DNA of 36,653 nucleotides from an uncultured Bacteroidota bacterium (GCA_903872185.1 CAIQJL010000009.1:1-36653); one strand, 5' to 3'. Shown: positions 25,901 to 35,218, counted from the stretch's first letter. Numbers and translations: made by a program. Notes: a model not told the origin generated them from the sequence alone.

Positions 25901-28900
25901 ATGAAAACCGTATTAAAAACATCAATTTTATTATTTGTTTTTTTGATAATAAAAAGCAATATGTTTGCTCAAAGTACAGATTTGCATAGAAAATGTGCAA
26001 CCGTTGAGGTGAACGAATCAATTTTCAATGCAAACCCTGAAATTCAAATTCGCTATCAAAAAACTCAGGCATTTATAAATAAATATGTGCAAGAGCATCA
26101 AGGGCAATCTGCAAAGTCAATAATTTATATTCCAGTTGTATTTCATGTTGTTTTAAATCCTGCTCAAATGGCCAGTTTTCCCGATATAAGAATGCAGGAA
26201 CAAATAGCTGCTTTAAATCGCGATTTTTCTGGACAAAATCCTCATCCAATGGGAGCTTTTCCTGCAAATCTAAAAGCAAATACAAACATTCAGTTTTATT
26301 TGGCAGCTATAGATTCTCTAGGAAATCCAACAAATGGGATTGAAAGAAGAGATTATACAGGTGCTCAATGGTTTATGAATTCGGGAATAAAACATTATGC
26401 AAATGGCGGACTTGATGCATGGAATTCAAGTCATTATTATAATATATGGGTAGGTGATTTAGGCACAGATTTTTTAGGTTATGCAATGTTACCAGTAATT
26501 CCAACTGGTTATGAGTATGGAGTTGTACTTAATTATCAATGCACCGGAATTACAGGAACTTCGGCTCCATACGATAATGGAACTTCAGCAACTCATTTAG
26601 TTGCTCATAGTTTTAATTTAAGTCATATTTGGGGCGATGCTGTTGGCTGTTTAACAGATGATGGATGTGCCGATACTCCACCTCAGGATATTGAAACATA
26701 TGGAAGCCCAACTGCACCACTTTATGATGCCTGTACTTCTAGTGGCAATGGTATAATGTTTATGAATTTTATGGATTACGTAGATGATAATACATATGCA
26801 AATTTTACTCCCGATCAGGCAACAAAAATGCAGGCTTGTTTTGCTTCTGGTGGTCCGTTGGAATTACTTACTCAGCAATCAACTTGCACAGCATACGCAG
26901 GTACAGATGTTACATTTTGTGGTTTAACAACGAGCCTTAATGCTACTGTTAATGTTGGAGATTATAACATGCATTGGTTACCACAAGCCGGTATAACATA
27001 TAACAATGTTAATTCTCCATCGGCAACTATTACAGCTTCTTATTCTGGAACATTTAATTTAATATGGCAAATAACAAATTCTGTTGGAATAACATGTGCA
27101 GATACTGTTAACGCAACTTTATACCAACAACCAGTTGCAAATGCAGGACCGGATGGGAGTATTTGTCAGTTAAGCTATGTAATGGCAGCTACGCCAAGCA
27201 TGGGAGTTGCATGTTGGTCACAAGTATCAGGGCCCGGGACCAGCACCTTTACAAATATCAATTCTGCTTCACCATTCCTTACTGTAACACAAGCGGGTGT
27301 TTATACATTTCAATGGACTGAAACCAATGGTGGTTGCATTGATTCAGATACTGTAACAATTACTTTTCTTTCTGCTCCTACTTCAACTTTTGTTGTAAAT
27401 TCTCCTGTTTGTATCGGCGAGGCTTGTACGGTAACCTATACAGGAAATGCCGGACCAAGTTCAACATATTCGTGGAATTTTAGTGGCGGGATAATTACTT
27501 CTGGCTCTGGTCAGGGACCTTATACAATTATTTTTTTATCTGCTGGAGTTTATACCATTTCTTTACAAATTTCGAGCAATGGTTGTGTCAGTAGCCAAAC
27601 TCAAACTGTCACTGTATTGCAAGCTGGCTCACCTAATTGCTGCATAGTTCCAACGCCAAACGCAGGCGCCGATACTACAGTTTGTGGGCTATTATATGAA
27701 CTTCAAAATTCTACGCCAGCCCAGGGGAATGTAACAACATGGACGCAGCTTTCTGGCCCTGGTTTTTCTAATTTTATACCCGGCTTACACTATATTGTTA
27801 CAGTTTCGGCACCTGGAATATATCAGTTTCAATATAAAGAAGTAAATGGCGCATGCGACTCATCTGATGTCGTTGTTATTAATTTTGTAATGCCACCAAC
27901 ACCAGATGCTGGATTAGATTTTTCTGTTTGTGGAAAATTTGCACGTATTTGTGCTACACCAAGTGTGTCGGGTGGTTCATGGAGTTGCCCTTCAGGTGGA
28001 GTTGCATATTATGATGCACCTATTGATTCGTCAAGCCATTTTAATTCTACTTATGCAGATTCAGCTAGTACTTGGATAAGATATGCTTCACAAAATGATA
28101 CAGTAACAATGTATTGGTTTGAAAATAATGGTGTTTGTACAGGTTATGATTCAGTTAATGTTTATTTTGGAAGCTTCCTACCTGCGATTTCATTAGTTGA
28201 TCCGACAGATTCAGTAGTTTGTGGTCCTGAGTTTTCTTTATTAAATGCACAACAACCTGCTTATGGAAATGGATATTGGTTTGATGCATTTCAAAACTCA
28301 ATATTTTCACCATCTGCAATAGATTTAAATCCTACTGTAACAATTAACAATAACAGTTTTGGTTATCATGATTTTTATTGGATAACAATGAATGGTTCAT
28401 GTAGTGATACATCAGATGTTGTTAGAGTTAATTTTAAAACAAATAAAATAGAAGGAATTGCTCAATCATCTTTTGTTACTGATTTTTCGACTTTTAAAGC
28501 AGAATTATATAATGATATTAGTTACGAAAATATTCCATTTAGTAATATTAATCTTACGTCATCTGGCAGTTTTTCTCTTTGGGCAGAACCTAATCAAAAC
28601 TACTATTTAAAAATATCAAAAACCGATCCTTTACTTTTCCCAAGCATAGCGAATTCATATTACAATAGTTCTTATAATTGGAACAATGCAACTTTGCTAA
28701 CAACCACTGCGAACTGTGATACATTAAATGTAAATGTTCCATTGGAAAATATGACACCAGCTACAGGCGGACAATGTAGAATTTTCGGTTTAGTAAGATA
28801 TGATGGCTCGCTTGCCCCTGTTGCAAATGCTACTGTTTATATGAAATATCAACCAAACCAGAATCCAGCACGATTTGAATTAACAAATCAAAATGGATAT

Positions 28901-29356
28901 TATTCTATTAATAATTTACCTAATGGAAATTATAAATTGTTTGTTGATATACCAGGATTGCCTCAGGTAACAAATCATCATATTGTTGTTAATCCTAACG
29001 ATACTGTTTTTGCAAATGTTAACTTTATTGTAGATACTACTTCTATTAATAAACAATATGGTTTTGGAATTTATGCCGACACAACAGGTTTTATAGGAGT
29101 AGATGAAATATTAGCAGATAGGTATAATTTTGTTATTTCTCCTAATCCTGCGTCGGATTTTATAAAAATAATCAGTAATAATTTAGACGAGAAAGCAATA
29201 GTAACAATATATAATATTGAAGGAAAAAAAATGATTGAAGAAACAGTTTCTACGTCAAATAACATTATTTACATAAACAAACTAAATTCAGGATTATATA
29301 CTATTGAAATCAAAAACGATAATTTTGTAAAAAGAGAAAAAATTGTTAAACAATAA
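25901..29356 (+). CDS. M43-type metalloprotease homologue with degenerate active site, multidomain, T9SS type A cargo
   Basis: A 1151-residue secreted protein. The signal peptide ends near FAQS, and a cytophagalysin/pappalysin-like (M43) domain spans about 60-320. The zinc site reads THLVAHSFNLSHIWGD: the three metal histidines (H232, H236, H242) remain, but the catalytic Glu of HExxH is Leu233. The downstream DTPP and Met-turn FMNFMDYVDD are kept. Several Ig/PKD-like domains (about 325-860) with the pattern CG...AN...GP follow. A CarboxypepD_reg-like domain (about 960-1043; GLVRYDGSLAPVANATVY) precedes the type A sorting tail (about 1075-1151; SPNPASDFIKI, LNSGLYTIEI, basic end). It is likely a non-catalytic surface or secreted binding protein (inference). 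Glu to Leu needs two base changes, so a simple read error is unlikely. Confidence 0.88.
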   Translation: MKTVLKTSILLFVFLIIKSNMFAQSTDLHRKCATVEVNESIFNANPEIQIRYQKTQAFINKYVQEHQGQSAKSIIYIPVVFHVVLNPAQMASFPDIRMQEQIAALNRDFSGQNPHPMGAFPANLKANTNIQFYLAAIDSLGNPTNGIERRDYTGAQWFMNSGIKHYANGGLDAWNSSHYYNIWVGDLGTDFLGYAMLPVIPTGYEYGVVLNYQCTGITGTSAPYDNGTSATHLVAHSFNLSHIWGDAVGCLTDDGCADTPPQDIETYGSPTAPLYDACTSSGNGIMFMNFMDYVDDNTYANFTPDQATKMQACFASGGPLELLTQQSTCTAYAGTDVTFCGLTTSLNATVNVGDYNMHWLPQAGITYNNVNSPSATITASYSGTFNLIWQITNSVGITCADTVNATLYQQPVANAGPDGSICQLSYVMAATPSMGVACWSQVSGPGTSTFTNINSASPFLTVTQAGVYTFQWTETNGGCIDSDTVTITFLSAPTSTFVVNSPVCIGEACTVTYTGNAGPSSTYSWNFSGGIITSGSGQGPYTIIFLSAGVYTISLQISSNGCVSSQTQTVTVLQAGSPNCCIVPTPNAGADTTVCGLLYELQNSTPAQGNVTTWTQLSGPGFSNFIPGLHYIVTVSAPGIYQFQYKEVNGACDSSDVVVINFVMPPTPDAGLDFSVCGKFARICATPSVSGGSWSCPSGGVAYYDAPIDSSSHFNSTYADSASTWIRYASQNDTVTMYWFENNGVCTGYDSVNVYFGSFLPAISLVDPTDSVVCGPEFSLLNAQQPAYGNGYWFDAFQNSIFSPSAIDLNPTVTINNNSFGYHDFYWITMNGSCSDTSDVVRVNFKTNKIEGIAQSSFVTDFSTFKAELYNDISYENIPFSNINLTSSGSFSLWAEPNQNYYLKISKTDPLLFPSIANSYYNSSYNWNNATLLTTTANCDTLNVNVPLENMTPATGGQCRIFGLVRYDGSLAPVANATVYMKYQPNQNPARFELTNQNGYYSINNLPNGNYKLFVDIPGLPQVTNHHIVVNPNDTVFANVNFIVDTTSINKQYGFGIYADTTGFIGVDEILADRYNFVISPNPASDFIKIISNNLDEKAIVTIYNIEGKKMIEETVSTSNNIIYINKLNSGLYTIEIKNDNFVKREKIVKQ

Positions 29357-29368
29357 TTTCACAATAAA

Positions 29369-29469
29369 ACCAAACATAATTATAAATTAGTCCAACCAAT
29401 TGTCCCACTTTTCTGAAGAGGGTTGGGAGATGAATAAAAAAATCGGGCTATTTTTTAATTATGTTTGGT
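29369..29469. repeat. Nested-hairpin intergenic element, copy B
   Basis: The core at about 29388-29455 is nearly identical to copy A (shared ccaaccaattgtccc, gaagaggg, gggagatgaataaaaaa and gggctatttt). The inner stem has one mismatch (cccactt against aagaggg). Outer arms specific to this copy (29369-29382 with 29456-29469, accaaacataatta) pair perfectly over 14 bp. It begins 13 bp after the stop of the M43-like gene, the same position relative to a gene as copy A. Confidence 0.75.
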
Positions 29470-29487
29470 ATAAATCTTTATTGTTTT

Positions 29488-29513
29488 AAAAGCTGCTATA
29501 AAAGGCAGCTTTT
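29488..29513 (+). terminator. Intrinsic terminator
   Basis: A 9-bp stem aaaagctgc/gcagctttt with an eight-base loop runs into a six-base T tract on the + strand. It lies after the M43-like gene and the repeat element, and just before the next gene's promoter region. Confidence 0.75.
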
Positions 29514-29559
29514 TTATTTCAACAATTTAGTATATTTACCTCAAACAAAATAAACTACT

Positions 29560-30645
29560 ATGAAAAAACTTTTACCTATTCTTTTAGCTCTGGTATGGTA
29601 TTCTTCAACTGCTCAGATAACCATCTATCAGCAGGACTTACCGCAACCCGGTGACACTTTTAAGCTTTATGTAGATAAAACTCCAACTGTTTCATTAGGA
29701 AATGCATCAGCATCTTCTCAAATTTGGAATTTCTTAGCTCTTGGAAATGATTCAACAAAATGGGCACCTTATGGAATAACAGCTAATCTTCCATTTGCAG
29801 CTTCTTTTCCTGCATCAAATTCTTATACATACGGACCAGCAATGTTATACGGGGGTCCAGGTGCGCCAAGTCCAGGAGCTGGCGTAGGATATACGATGTG
29901 GGCAGTAAACAGTACTGGAATGTGGGTAGTTGGACATAGAAGCAATTATGACGGACATGGCGATAAAAATATTTTTATTAATCCTCTTGAAATGCTTATG
30001 CCCGTTCCTTGTACTTATCCTTTTAATCAAACTTATGATTCAAAATGGGAGGTAACAATTGGTTATGTGCCAACAAATTTCGATACCTTATACAGAAGTC
30101 GTACTCACAAAACAATTACATGTGATGCATGGGGAAGTATGACTACTCCATTAGGCTCATTTTCAAATGTTATTAGAGTTCATGAATATTCTGTAACAAC
30201 GGATAGTGCATTTGCTTTTATCGGTTCTACAACTTATTATTCGATGCTATTTAAAAAAGATACATCAAATAAATATTTATTTTGGGCTCCAAATGAAAGA
30301 CATCCGGTAGCAATTGCTTATTGCAGTAATTCAGGAGTTTTACAAAGAATAGAATATGTTTCGTGGGCACATTTAAATGTTCCTGAAATTGCTAATAGCG
30401 AGTTTTCAGTTTCTTTATTTCCAAATCCTGTTTCTGATTATATTACGATTAAAGTATCTGAGAATTTAAAAAACAAAAATTACGCTTTAAGAATTTTTGA
30501 TGTGTCGGGAAAGGAACTATATAATCAAATCTGCAAAAGCGATGAGAATACTATTTCTGTAAAAGGTTTTGACAAAGGATTATATTTTGTAGAAATTTTA
30601 ACCGAGCAAGTAACTATTATTAAGTCTAATTTTATTGTTAACTAA
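29560..30645 (+). CDS. Secreted protein of unknown function, T9SS type A sorting domain
   Basis: A 361-residue protein. The signal peptide (about 1-18) ends at STAQ. Residues about 20-275 are a beta-rich region that I cannot assign. It starts ITIYQQDLPQPGDTFKLYVD and contains repeated aromatic-rich strands (YTYGPAMLYGG, WAVNSTGMWVVGHRSN, TTPLGSFSNVIRVHEY). The C-terminal tail (about 282-361; FSVSLFPNPVSDYITIKV, LRIFDVSGKELY, FDKGLYFVEI) is a T9SS type A sorting domain. It is removed on export, and the mature protein may be attached to A-LPS or released. The same middle region occurs, to my recollection, in other Bacteroidota secreted proteins without a known function. The gene appears monocistronic. 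Confidence 0.85.
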   Translation: MKKLLPILLALVWYSSTAQITIYQQDLPQPGDTFKLYVDKTPTVSLGNASASSQIWNFLALGNDSTKWAPYGITANLPFAASFPASNSYTYGPAMLYGGPGAPSPGAGVGYTMWAVNSTGMWVVGHRSNYDGHGDKNIFINPLEMLMPVPCTYPFNQTYDSKWEVTIGYVPTNFDTLYRSRTHKTITCDAWGSMTTPLGSFSNVIRVHEYSVTTDSAFAFIGSTTYYSMLFKKDTSNKYLFWAPNERHPVAIAYCSNSGVLQRIEYVSWAHLNVPEIANSEFSVSLFPNPVSDYITIKVSENLKNKNYALRIFDVSGKELYNQICKSDENTISVKGFDKGLYFVEILTEQVTIIKSNFIVN

Positions 30646-30676
30646 CGAAATACGATATTTTAATGTTTTTTATCAT

Positions 30677-30720
30677 CAAGATGAATATTTTATCTTTAAA
30701 TAGGTGAAATATTCATTTTG
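30677..30720. repeat. Inverted repeat between the T9SS cargo and the glycogen fusion gene
   Basis: Arms atgaatattt (30681-30690) and aaatattcat (30707-30716) pair perfectly over 10 bp, and extend to 14 bp if one G-T pair is allowed. The loop is 16 bases. It is AT-rich. It may end transcription of the upstream gene or act as an operator in front of the glycogen gene. Confidence 0.45.
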
Positions 30721-30778
30721 CTTTTAACTTTACGGTATCATTCCGGTAAAAAATCCGGGAAATAAAAAATTATTCCAA

Positions 30779-33700
30779 ATGACTGAAAATAAACTTTTAC
30801 CTGATTATCTTTTTGAAGTAAGTTGGGAAGTGTGTAATAAAGTTGGTGGTATTTACACAGTAATATCAACTAAGGCTAAGTCTATAGTTGATGATTTAAA
30901 AGATAATTACATTTTAATTGGACCAGATGTTTGGAAAGAAACTCATCACAATCCGGAGTTTATAGAAGATAAATTTTTATTCAAGGCTTGGCGCATACAA
31001 GCTGAAATGGAGGGAAATAAATTTAAAATTGGTAGATGGAATATTGCAGGTTCTCCGGTAGTTATTCTTGTAGATTTTACCCCTTATTTTAGTCAAAAAG
31101 ATAAAATATTTTATGAGTTTTGGGAAACATATAAACTCGACTCACTTCATGGTCAATGGGATTATATGGAGCCGACTCTTTTTGGTTATGCTTCAGCTAA
31201 ACTTATTGAGAGTTTTTACGAATTTTCTCACACTTCAAAAGACAGAATTATTGCTCATTTTCATGAGTGGATGACAGGATCTGGAATTCTTTATTTAAAG
31301 AAGGAAGTGCCACAAATAGGAACACTTTTTACAACTCATGCAACAACTGTTGGACGATCAATTGCTGGAAATGGATTGCCTTTGTACAGAGATCTTGAAA
31401 AATATGATGCAAATGAATTAGCAGAAAGATTTAATATACAATCAAAGCAATCTTTAGAAATGCTTTCGGCAAATAACTGCGATGCATTTACGGTTGTTAG
31501 CGAAATTACGGATAGAGAATGTGTTCAGTTTCACAAGAAGAAAGCTGATGTTGTAACACCAAATGGTTTTGAAGATTCTTTTGTTCCGTTAGATTGTGAT
31601 TTTGAAGCAAAACGACAAATAGCAAGAAATAAATTGTTTAATGTTACAGAAGCTCTCCTTAATCAGGAAATAGACCGAAACAGTTTGTTGATTATTAATA
31701 GTGGTCGTTATGAATTCAGAAATAAAGGGATTGATCTCTTTATTGATTCTATGGCCGAGATAAATGAAAATCCTGACTATAAAAAAAATATAATTGCTTT
31801 TATAACTGTACCATCTAATCATGCAGGACCCAGAACAGATTTAATTGAACGAATACATAATTGTGATTTTAATAATCCTATTTCTCACGAATATCTTACA
31901 CATAATCTTCACGATTTCGAGTATGATCCAATACTTCAAAAAATAAAAGATAGCAATCTTAATAATGGACCTTCAGATAAAGTAAAAATTATTTTTGTTC
32001 CTTGTTATTTTAATGGTGTAGATGGTGTTTTTAATTTGCCTTATTACGATTTGTTAATAGGTTTTGACTTGTCTGTTTTTCCATCATATTACGAACCCTG
32101 GGGTTATACTCCGCTAGAAAGTGTTGCTTTTCATATTCCAACTGTTACAACAACTCTTGCTGGATTTGGACTATGGATAAAACAACAAGGTGACGAAAGA
32201 GGCGATGGAATAAAAGTAATTATTCGCGACGATTTTAACCATGTTGAAGTCTTTCATGAAATATCCAAATTTATTGTCGAGTACGACTCTAAATCTGAAA
32301 GTGAAGTAGCTTCTTCCCGCAAAGTTGCATATGAAATCTCACAAACTGTATTATGGAGAAATCTTATTTCTTATTATCATGAAGCTTTTCATATAGCACT
32401 TGAAAAAGCTGAATTAAGAATAGAAGATTATAAACATAAGCAATTACCAGAGGGTTTAAAATCACTTAAGAACATTGAGACAGTAAAACCTGCCTGGAAA
32501 AAAGTTTTTATTAAATCATATATTCCACAGAGTTTATATAATTTACAGAAATTATCAAAAAATCTATGGTGGTCGTGGAATTATGAAGCCCATGAATTAT
32601 TTGAAATGATTGATCCGAAATTATGGGAAGAAGTAAGCCATAATCCAATTGTTTTGCTCGAATCAATAACTCTTGAAAGATTTAGAGAACTTGAAAAAAA
32701 TCAGGATTTTATTCAAAAGCTTGAAAGAGTAAATACAACTTTTGATGTATACATGAGCTCTAAACACAACAATGGTGATAAGCAAATTGGATATTTTAGT
32801 ATGGAATTTGGTTTGCATGATACCTTAAAAATATATTCAGGTGGATTAGGTCTGTTAGCTGGTGATTATTTGAAACAGGCCAGCGATTCCGCGGTAAACA
32901 TTGTTGGAGTAGGTTTGTTATATAGATATGGCTATTTCACACAATCCCTTTCTGTTTCTGGAGAACAAATTGCAAATTATGTTCCTCAAAGATTTACCGC
33001 CTTACCTTTGCAACCTGTTAGAAACGAAAAAGGTGATTGGGTAATTATCAATCTTCCAATGCCTGGCAGGTTGTTACATGCAAAAGTATGGAGAGTTGAT
33101 GTTGGAAGAGTTCCACTTTATTTATTGGATGCTGATATTGAAGAAAATTCAGATGCAGACAAATCAATAACCTATCAACTTTATGGTGGCGATCTTGAAC
33201 ATCGGTTAAAACAAGAAATATTATTAGGTATTGGTGGTATTAAAATGTTAGATTCTTTGGGAATAAGACCAGAAATTTATCATTGTAATGAAGGTCATGC
33301 TGCTTTTATTGGATTAGAAAGATTAAGAAGATTGGTAGAATTAAGGCGCATGAATTTTTATGAGGCCTTGGAAATTGTTCGCACATCTTCATTGTTTACT
33401 ACTCATACACCAGTACCTGCTGGTCATGATGCTTTCCGCGAAGATATGATTAGAACGTATCTTTCATATTTTACAGATAAATTAAATATTAGCTGGGAAA
33501 CCCTAATGGGTTTAGGCCGTGTTCGTGAAGATGATAATAAGGAAACATTTTCAATGTCGGTTTTAGCTTGTAAATTTTCGCAAGAAGTAAATGGCGTAAG
33601 CAAAATACATGGTAGGGTTTCGCGAACAATGTTTAATTCTTTATGGAGTGATTATTTTCCACAAGAATTACATATTGGCTATGTTACAAATGGTGTTCAT

Positions 33701-35023
33701 TTTCCAACCTGGGTGGCAAAACCATGGTGGAATTTATATAACGAATATTTACCAAAAGAATTTTTTGACGATCAATCTAATAAAGATTCTTGGGCTGCAA
33801 TAAATAAGGTGCCAGACGAAAGAATTTGGGAAGTTCGTTCACAATTACGTCAGGATTTATTTGCAACAATTCGCAAAAAATTAATGGAAGGGCTTGAAAA
33901 TCGTCAGGAAAATCCGACTTTAGTTTTAGAAACAGTAGAAAAACTTAACGAAAATGTTTTAACTATTGGTTTTGCGCGTCGTTTTGCAACATATAAAAGA
34001 GCGCATTTAATTTTTAGTAACTTAAAACGTTTAGCAGAACTTGTAAATAATAAAGAAAAGCCTGTACAGTTTATTTTTGCAGGAAAAGCACATCCTGCCG
34101 ATAAAGCTGGTCAGGATTTAATAAAAATGATAGTTGAAATATCACGTCGCCCAGAATTTGTTGGTAAAATATTATTCCTGGATAACTATGATATTGAACT
34201 TGCAAAAAAATTAGTGCAAGGTGTTGACGTTTGGTTAAACACACCAACTCGTCCTCTTGAAGCATCTGGAACCAGTGGTGAAAAAGCAGTAATGAATGGT
34301 GTAATAAATTGCAGCGTATTAGATGGGTGGTGGGCAGAAGGCTACGTAAAAGGAGCTGGTTGGGCTTTAAAAGAAGAGCGCACATATGATAATCAGGACT
34401 TCCAGGATGAGTTAGATGCAGAAACATTATATTTCCTTTTCGAAAATGAAATAGTTCCTACATTCTACAATAATGACAAATCTGGCTTACCAACAAAATG
34501 GATTGCACATATTAAGAAAACTATTTCTGATATAGTTCCTCGTTTTACTATGAAACGTCAACTTGATGATTATTATAGTAAATATTATAACAAATTGTTT
34601 GAAAGAAGAAATTTATTGTATGCAAACAATTATGAATTGGCCAAAAAGATTGCAGCCTGGAAACAAAAAATGATTAGAGGGTGGGAAAGTATTGAAGTTG
34701 TGTCTTACAATTTACCCGACTCTACTGCAAAACCACTATTACTTGGAGAAGATTTTATTGCCGAAATAGCTTTAAATCTTCACGAAATACCTACTTCAGA
34801 TATTGGTATTGAAATAGTTTTTGGACAAAAAGTTTTTGATGAGGTAAAAGAAATACATTTTATTGAAGAAATGAAACCAATTTCAGAACATCAAGGGCAA
34901 GTTACTTTTAAATGTGTAGTTCCAGCAACACGATCTGGTGTATATGACTACTCGTTTAGGATTTTTCCAAAGAATCCCGACTTACCTCATAGAATGGATT
35001 TCCCATTATTGAAATGGATTTAA
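30779..35023 (+). CDS. Fused glycogen synthase (GT3-like) and alpha-glucan phosphorylase (GT35)
   Basis: A 1414-residue cytoplasmic protein with two catalytic halves. Residues about 5-545 are a GT3-type glycogen synthase with VSWEVCNKVGGIYTVIS near the start and SYYEPWGYTPLES (about 438-450) at the donor site. Residues about 565-650 match the N-terminal domain of the smaller alpha-glucan phosphorylases (NLQKLSKNLWWSWNYEAHELF). The phosphorylase core follows: YFSMEFGLHDTLKIYSGGLG (from 672), CNEGHAAF, FTTHTPVPAGHD. The pyridoxal-phosphate site is EASGTSGEKAVMNG with lysine 1169. The synthase half would extend alpha-1,4-glucan and the phosphorylase half would release glucose-1-phosphate. Both active sites look intact. 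Similar fusions are known in Bacteroidota. The gene ends in a strong terminator that overlaps its stop codon. Confidence 0.92.
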   Translation: MTENKLLPDYLFEVSWEVCNKVGGIYTVISTKAKSIVDDLKDNYILIGPDVWKETHHNPEFIEDKFLFKAWRIQAEMEGNKFKIGRWNIAGSPVVILVDFTPYFSQKDKIFYEFWETYKLDSLHGQWDYMEPTLFGYASAKLIESFYEFSHTSKDRIIAHFHEWMTGSGILYLKKEVPQIGTLFTTHATTVGRSIAGNGLPLYRDLEKYDANELAERFNIQSKQSLEMLSANNCDAFTVVSEITDRECVQFHKKKADVVTPNGFEDSFVPLDCDFEAKRQIARNKLFNVTEALLNQEIDRNSLLIINSGRYEFRNKGIDLFIDSMAEINENPDYKKNIIAFITVPSNHAGPRTDLIERIHNCDFNNPISHEYLTHNLHDFEYDPILQKIKDSNLNNGPSDKVKIIFVPCYFNGVDGVFNLPYYDLLIGFDLSVFPSYYEPWGYTPLESVAFHIPTVTTTLAGFGLWIKQQGDERGDGIKVIIRDDFNHVEVFHEISKFIVEYDSKSESEVASSRKVAYEISQTVLWRNLISYYHEAFHIALEKAELRIEDYKHKQLPEGLKSLKNIETVKPAWKKVFIKSYIPQSLYNLQKLSKNLWWSWNYEAHELFEMIDPKLWEEVSHNPIVLLESITLERFRELEKNQDFIQKLERVNTTFDVYMSSKHNNGDKQIGYFSMEFGLHDTLKIYSGGLGLLAGDYLKQASDSAVNIVGVGLLYRYGYFTQSLSVSGEQIANYVPQRFTALPLQPVRNEKGDWVIINLPMPGRLLHAKVWRVDVGRVPLYLLDADIEENSDADKSITYQLYGGDLEHRLKQEILLGIGGIKMLDSLGIRPEIYHCNEGHAAFIGLERLRRLVELRRMNFYEALEIVRTSSLFTTHTPVPAGHDAFREDMIRTYLSYFTDKLNISWETLMGLGRVREDDNKETFSMSVLACKFSQEVNGVSKIHGRVSRTMFNSLWSDYFPQELHIGYVTNGVHFPTWVAKPWWNLYNEYLPKEFFDDQSNKDSWAAINKVPDERIWEVRSQLRQDLFATIRKKLMEGLENRQENPTLVLETVEKLNENVLTIGFARRFATYKRAHLIFSNLKRLAELVNNKEKPVQFIFAGKAHPADKAGQDLIKMIVEISRRPEFVGKILFLDNYDIELAKKLVQGVDVWLNTPTRPLEASGTSGEKAVMNGVINCSVLDGWWAEGYVKGAGWALKEERTYDNQDFQDELDAETLYFLFENEIVPTFYNNDKSGLPTKWIAHIKKTISDIVPRFTMKRQLDDYYSKYYNKLFERRNLLYANNYELAKKIAAWKQKMIRGWESIEVVSYNLPDSTAKPLLLGEDFIAEIALNLHEIPTSDIGIEIVFGQKVFDEVKEIHFIEEMKPISEHQGQVTFKCVVPATRSGVYDYSFRIFPKNPDLPHRMDFPLLKWI

Positions 35024-35058
35024 AAAAAAGAGCAGTGAAAATCACTGCTCTTTTTTTT
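35022..35058. terminator. Bidirectional terminator overlapping two convergent stop codons
   Basis: A perfect 17-bp stem (A8 gagcagtga with tcactgctc T8) has a three-base loop. The eight-T run on the + strand and the seven-A/T run on the - strand make it a textbook intrinsic terminator both ways. The stop of the glycogen fusion (35021-35023) begins just before it. The stop of the minus-strand RHH gene (35042-35044) lies in its right arm. Confidence 0.88.
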
Positions 35059-35218
35059 CGTTGTTAACTTTTTTTTGCCTTCCTTCTTTTTTTAAAGATT
35101 GGTCAATTATCCATTCAAGTTGACCGTTAATGCTTCTGAATTCATCATCAGCCCATTTCTGAACTGCAGCAAGGGTTTCTTCATTTAACCGTAGAACAAA
35201 GGCTTTCTTTTTTCCCAC
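35042..35218 (-). CDS. Arc-like ribbon-helix-helix DNA-binding protein, 58 residues, GTG start
   Basis: A small gene found by reading the minus strand. Its 58-residue product starts (V/M)GKKKAFVLRLNEETLAAVQ and continues KWADDEFRSINGQLEWIIDQ. It ends in a lysine-rich tail. The strand FVLRL, then two helices with RSINGQLEW, is the Arc/MetJ ribbon-helix-helix pattern (RS-NGQ turn), so it should dimerise and bind DNA through the beta strand. GTG at 35216-35218 is the only reasonable start, because an in-frame TAA lies two codons upstream. It is 11 bp after the DUF5652-like gene and last in the SPFH operon. It may regulate its own promoter, where a GTGATAT repeat site exists (inference). The stop lies inside the shared terminator. 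Confidence 0.85.
   Translation of the reverse strand: MGKKKAFVLRLNEETLAAVQKWADDEFRSINGQLEWIIDQSLKKEGRQKKVNNEKKEQ

Noticed and set aside
25901-29356. Active secreted metalloprotease
   Set aside because: The HExxH Glu is Leu; without it the usual zinc-peptidase mechanism is not expected.
34071-34427. Minus-strand 118-codon ORF inside the glycogen fusion gene
   Set aside because: It is antisense to a well-supported phosphorylase core and its translation is low-complexity and Leu/His-rich, typical of a shadow.
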